From Candidatus Geoarchaeota archaeon (lineage in GTDB: Archaea > Thermoproteota > Thermoprotei > Gearchaeales > WAQG01), in NCBI GenBank assembly GCA_015520395.1, contig WAQG01000234.1:1-8125 (forward strand): a stretch of DNA of 8,125 bases. The letters are read 5' to 3'. The notes beneath the pieces are model-generated. The model saw only the letters and a list, made by a program, of their open reading frames with translations. It did no database searches and was not told the DNA's origin. A program made the translations under genes and the position numbers. This document shows positions 6,416-8,125 of the stretch, in pieces; the first letter of the stretch is position 1, and each line of letters begins with the position of its first letter.

Positions 6416-7790
6416 CCCTCAGACCCCTCCGCCTCTTCCTAGAAATAAAGGTCTCCTTGGTACCCCTCGTTACAACTTCATAGAGTATAGCGACCTTCCC
6501 CTCCCTGGGCCTTAAGATCCTCCCCAGCCTCTGGACAAACTCCCTGCTGCTCCCAGTGCCGCTCAGGATGACAGCGACGTTGGCCTCTGGCACGTCGATC
6601 CCCTCCTCCAAGACCTTCGACGTCACAATGGCGTTATAGACGCCCCGTCGAAACCCCTCCATAACCTCCCTCCTCTCGGCACCACTACTCTTGTAGCTGA
6701 TCTCCGGGATCAGAAACCTCCTAGAAATCTCCCTTACAAGCTTGTTGTGTTCAGTAAATATTATTATCCTGTCCCCCCTATGCCACCTCAGTATCTCTGC
6801 AAGCTTCTCGATCTTAGCCTTAGCGTTTAAAACTATGTCTCTGGCCTCAAGCCAGGCCAGCAACGCCTCCCTTGCCTCCCGATCCCTTCCACTCCTTAGT
6901 ATAAGCCTCTCAAAATCCTCCACCCCCCTCAGCCTCCAACCCCTCCTTTTAAAAAACTCCTTGAACCTCGCACTCAGCTCCTTATACCGCCTTCTTTCCT
7001 CCTCGGTAAGCCTTACCCCAATTCTAACTATACGGAACTCTGAGAGGTACTTCCCCGAGAGCTCCGGCACATGCTTCCTGTAGACCACAGGGCCCACCAG
7101 CCTGGGAAGATGAACGTGAAGCCCGTCCTCCCGCTCAGGCGTCGCCGTCAATCCAAGCCTATAGGGGGCGGCGGATAGCTCGGCTATGTGCCTATAACCC
7201 TCGCTGGGGAGGTGGTGGACCTCGTCGAATATGAGTAGTGGAAACCTGTTTCCGAGGAGCTCGGCGTTTATGTAGGCCGAATCATATGTTATGACGGTTA
7301 AACATCCCAGCCTCTTCTCACCGCCGCCGAAGACGCCTAGCCTAACATTAAATGCACTTCTAAGCCTTCTATACCACTGGTCTAGTAGCTCCAAGGTTGG
7401 GACGACTATCAGGGTCGGGGTGCCCGTTAGCTCTATAGCTTTTAGTCCCACGATGGTCTTTCCGGTGCCGGGTGGCAGGACAACTATCCCCCTGCGCCCC
7501 GCGGAGATCCATGAATTTAACGCTTCCTCCTGATAATCCCTCAGCTTAAGCCCCTTTCCACTCAGCTCTCCACACTCCATAGGCAATAATACCTCGTCAA
7601 TAAAATCTAGACCGAGCCTTGACAGCTCCTCGACTATGTCCCGGTAGAGATAGGATAGGCACCTATACTTTCCGACCCGCCTATCATATCTAAAGAACCT
7701 TAGCAGTGGAGGTGGTGGCTCAGGCTCTATCACTATGGTTCCTTGCGAGTATCTAAGCCTCAGCAACCCATAATACTGGATGCGCTTCAC
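6393..7790 (-). CDS. xpb: XPB/Rad25-type superfamily 2 DNA helicase
   Basis: A 465-aa archaeal XPB, a 3'-5' SF2 DNA helicase/translocase related to the TFIIH subunit and working with Bax1 in DNA repair. In order: an N-terminal damage-recognition-like region (1-78), then LRDYQEEAL near 83-91, Walker A LPPGTGKT at 105-112, DEVHH box at 189-193, LTATPERED with the XPB-specific RED motif at 220-222, a thumb-like helical insertion about 258-320 (ARFKEFFKRRGW is part of it), motif IV/V with FTEHN at 345-349 and SKVLEEGIDVPEA at 391-403, and motif VI QRLGRILRP at 420-428. It ends in a basic tail. Length is normal for archaeal XPB. The start is GTG 7790, about 21-28 bp downstream of a clear TATA box, which points to a leaderless or nearly leaderless mRNA. 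Bax1 follows with a 23-bp overlap. RED and thumb separate it from restriction or Cas3 helicases. Confidence 0.95.
   Translation of the reverse strand: MKRIQYYGLLRLRYSQGTIVIEPEPPPPLLRFFRYDRRVGKYRCLSYLYRDIVEELSRLGLDFIDEVLLPMECGELSGKGLKLRDYQEEALNSWISAGRRGIVVLPPGTGKTIVGLKAIELTGTPTLIVVPTLELLDQWYRRLRSAFNVRLGVFGGGEKRLGCLTVITYDSAYINAELLGNRFPLLIFDEVHHLPSEGYRHIAELSAAPYRLGLTATPEREDGLHVHLPRLVGPVVYRKHVPELSGKYLSEFRIVRIGVRLTEEERRRYKELSARFKEFFKRRGWRLRGVEDFERLILRSGRDREAREALLAWLEARDIVLNAKAKIEKLAEILRWHRGDRIIIFTEHNKLVREISRRFLIPEISYKSSGAERREVMEGFRRGVYNAIVTSKVLEEGIDVPEANVAVILSGTGSSREFVQRLGRILRPREGKVAILYEVVTRGTKETFISRKRRRGLRGASELSA
6424..6430 (-). promoter_or_regulatory. Shine-Dalgarno site for Bax1
   Basis: GGAGGGG on the minus strand, inside the end of the XPB gene and 8 nt before GTG 6415. 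It supports the GTG start and the 23-bp overlap with XPB over the alternative GTG at 6391, which has no such site. Confidence 0.65.
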
Positions 7791-7810
7791 ACCCTTAAGT
7801 GTTCCGTCCC

Positions 7811-7818
7811 TATATAAA
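7811..7818 (-). promoter_or_regulatory. TATA box of the XPB-Bax1-methyltransferase operon
   Basis: TTTATATA on the minus strand, a near-consensus archaeal TATA box. Its far and near edges lie 28 and 21 bp from GTG 7790, so transcription should start at or next to the start codon. The upstream BRE region (CAAC) is not purine-rich. It is the only strong promoter candidate for the three-gene minus-strand unit. Confidence 0.7.
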
Positions 7819-7970
7819 GTTGACAGTAAATGTCCTTTAACCGCTAATCCCTCTTTTCCATCATTGAATGTTCGTGGTGATATAAAGTGAAACGATGTTC
7901 GACGTATTTCTAGTATTGCTACGGGGCAATTGAATTTATCAGCACTATATTCCTACAACACCTCCATAGA

Positions 7971-7979
7971 TTTATTTAT
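7971..7979 (+). promoter_or_regulatory. TATA box upstream of the antiporter-like gene
   Basis: TTTATTTAT on the plus strand, 27-35 bp before ATG 8006, so the mRNA should begin around 8000 and carry little or no leader. No clear ribosome-binding site precedes the ATG, in keeping with leaderless initiation. Confidence 0.55.
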
Positions 7980-8005
7980 GCCCACCCCGATTCTACACGT
8001 GGATT

Positions 8006-8125
8006 ATGCCCGTTGAAACCGCACCACTACTTGGCGAGCGTGTTTCTCAGTTCGTTATGATAATACTTGCTGGCGTTATTGGAGCCAAGCTAGCCGACCG
8101 TTTCAACCTTCCCAAGATACTCCCC
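8006..8125 (+). CDS. N-terminus of a probable Na+/H+ or K+/H+ antiporter (3' end outside window)
   Basis: Forty codons are visible, open to the right edge. After a short polar lead (MPVETAPLLGERV) comes a hydrophobic helix, FVMIILAGVIGAKLADRF, and then NLPKILP. The pattern of a first helix with small residues, followed by a polar turn and a Leu-Pro-x-Ile start to the second helix, is typical of the N-terminus of monovalent cation:proton antiporters of the CPA1/CPA2 (NhaP/Kef-like) class. No catalytic residue is inside the window, so the ion, subgroup and any C-terminal regulatory domain cannot be told. The ATG start is supported by an upstream TATA box at leaderless spacing. The gene is divergent from XPB and probably unrelated to it. 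Confidence 0.6.
   Translation, partial: MPVETAPLLGERVSQFVMIILAGVIGAKLADRFNLPKILP

Larger units (their letters stand above)
7791..8005. other. Intergenic region between divergent XPB and antiporter genes
   Basis: A 215-bp spacer, visibly richer in A and T than the flanking genes, with no open frame longer than about a dozen codons and no tRNA or C/D-box pattern I can support. It holds the XPB TATA box (7811-7818), a second similar motif on the same strand at 7881-7886 (TTTATA within CACTTTATATCA) that could be an upstream promoter, the probable plus-strand TATA at 7971-7979, and a 7-bp direct repeat ATGTTCG at 7868-7874 and 7895-7901 of uncertain meaning. Confidence 0.6.

Noticed and set aside
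6742..7083. A 113-codon plus-strand frame opposite XPB, hydrophobic and Ser/Leu-rich.
   Set aside because: It looks like a membrane peptide but is antisense to the XPB thumb region and helicase motifs; composition explains it.
6393..7790. The SF2 helicase next to a nuclease as a restriction or defence system with a methyltransferase.
   Set aside because: RED motif, thumb insertion and the Bax1-specific PDF and EIVGFW segments identify the XPB-Bax1 repair pair; the methyltransferase lacks the motifs and target domain of restriction methylases.
7791..8005. A tRNA, C/D-box RNA or small protein gene in the spacer.
   Set aside because: No cloverleaf arms, no paired C and D boxes, and the longest ATG frame I found (7895) has about 12 codons.
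1..8125. CRISPR array, insertion sequence or long repeats.
   Set aside because: No regularly spaced repeats, transposase-like genes or terminal inverted repeats were seen on either strand by eye.

Overview
The window looks like archaeal chromosome, most likely from a thermophilic member of the Thermoproteota (crenarchaeal side). The evidence is gene content: an AGOG-type 8-oxoguanine glycosylase, the archaeal XPB helicase with its Bax1 nuclease partner, a GPN-loop GTPase, a COG2521-like archaeal methyltransferase and a single-gene Mrp/Nbp35 ATPase. TATA elements about 25-30 bp upstream of start codons (apparently leaderless or nearly so), frequent GTG/TTG starts and very tight or overlapping genes agree with this. 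I cannot name a genus.

Layout, left to right. The tail of an unidentified + strand gene (2-100) is followed by a SpoIIM/DUF95 membrane protein (+, from about 114 to 1010). This converges on, and overlaps by 27 bp, an RDD-family membrane protein (-, 984-1700/1706). The RDD gene lies directly downstream of, and overlaps the end of, an Mrp/Nbp35-type P-loop ATPase (-, 1690 to 2508 or 2574). A short divergent promoter region holds one near-palindromic TATA-like element (2598-2607). To its right run two tightly linked + genes: an AGOG DNA glycosylase/lyase (about 2632-3516) and a GPN-loop GTPase (3527-4273). The GTPase ends tail to tail with a SAM-dependent methyltransferase (-, 4270-4950), the two stop codons sharing one CTAG. 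Upstream of the methyltransferase on the minus strand are Bax1 (4964-6415) and XPB (6393-7790). These three look like one operon driven by a clear TATA box at 7811-7818. A 215-bp intergenic stretch (7791-8005) separates them from the first 40 codons of a probable cation/proton antiporter (+, 8006 to the window edge).

How the genes work together. The best-supported functional unit is XPB-Bax1, a helicase-nuclease pair linked to nucleotide-excision-type repair in archaea, here with a methyltransferase of unknown substrate behind it. AGOG, about 3 kb away, is a base-excision repair enzyme, so the middle of the window is rich in DNA repair functions, though not in one operon. SpoIIM and RDD membrane proteins recur as neighbours in prokaryotes; here they are convergent. 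Mrp is a likely iron-sulfur cluster carrier, but it lacks the second cysteine of the usual CxxC.

I found no rRNA, tRNA, CRISPR array, insertion sequence, broken gene or clear sign of recent transfer. No wholly new system is evident. The most unusual points are the cysteine-bearing C-terminal extension of AGOG, the incomplete CxxC of Mrp, the atypical motif IV of the methyltransferase and its place in the XPB-Bax1 operon, the soluble helical segments on both SpoIIM and RDD, and the single TATA element between two divergent genes.
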